A DNA stretch of 7,021 bases from Pseudomonadota bacterium. Lineage in GTDB: Bacteria > Pseudomonadota > Alphaproteobacteria > Rhizobiales > Methylopilaceae. The DNA is taken from NCBI GenBank assembly GCA_023389135.1, contig JAEWEX010000509.1, forward strand, positions 1 through 7,021. The letters are read 5' to 3'. Of the stretch, positions 6,945 through 7,021 are shown piece after piece. Numbering within the stretch: position 1 is the stretch's first letter; the number at the start of each line of letters is the position of its first letter. The notes beneath the pieces are model-generated. The model was given only the letters and a program-made list of their open reading frames with translations. It ran no database searches and was not told the origin of the DNA. The translations under genes were made by a program, and so were the position numbers.

Positions 6945-7021
6945 TGATTCAAGATGTCATGTTGAAGAGACCATCGCCTGCGCAGTCTGCCCTTGAGATT
7001 GTGACGCTTGAGGGTTTGGTC
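6945..7021. other. Right edge, lower-GC stretch, unassigned
   Basis: These 77 bases are about 51% GC, clearly below the rest of the window. A minus-strand frame is open from the window edge to a TGA at 6951-6949, immediately beyond the bidirectional terminator. It would give a C-terminus ending GDGLFNMTS, but its third-codon GC (about 56%) is not gene-like for this genome. A direct repeat CTTGAG occurs at 6992-6997 and 7007-7012. I recognise no gene. Confidence 0.3.

Overview
The window is GC-rich (about 70% by eye) and densely coded with little intergenic DNA. Several signs point to an alphaproteobacterium, probably of the Hyphomicrobiales (Rhizobiales). These are the neighbourhood chorismate mutase - HisC - prephenate/arogenate dehydrogenase beside metX-metW, a GGAAC-N18-GTT promoter of the EcfG general stress response type, and TTGAC-type promoters. 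The assignment is inferred from gene content and order, not from an RNA marker.

Layout. Positions 1-112 hold no gene I can support. A MarR/winged-helix regulator (167-613, +) follows, with a TTGACA promoter and a strong ribosome binding site that place its start well inside the longest open frame. Next is a class I SAM-dependent methyltransferase (729-1487, +), whose last 15 bases overlap tail-to-tail with metW. On the minus strand metX (2135-3322) and metW (1473-2138) form a translationally coupled ATGA pair that acylates homoserine for methionine synthesis. A divergent control region (about 3323-3514) separates metX from the aromatic operon. It contains one promoter facing each way, a 6-bp inverted repeat with a 10-base spacer between the two -35 boxes, and a 9-bp hairpin near the predicted 5' end of the metX message.

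Rightward runs an aromatic amino acid operon: chorismate mutase with an unusual C-terminal extension (3515-4339), hisC-type aminotransferase (4361-5476) and prephenate/arogenate dehydrogenase (5469-6404). The genes are spaced by 21 bases and then overlap by 8. Together they take chorismate to prephenate, supply a transamination step, and make the tyrosine precursor. Behind an EcfG-like promoter lies a small PRC-barrel protein (6493-6861), followed by two hairpins, the second a good candidate for a bidirectional terminator. The last 77 bases drop to about 51% GC and are unassigned.

Most of the window is conserved core metabolism. I do not see a new defence or mobile system. The points most worth a second look are the stress promoter, the C-terminal half of the chorismate mutase, and the metX/aromatic divergent control region.
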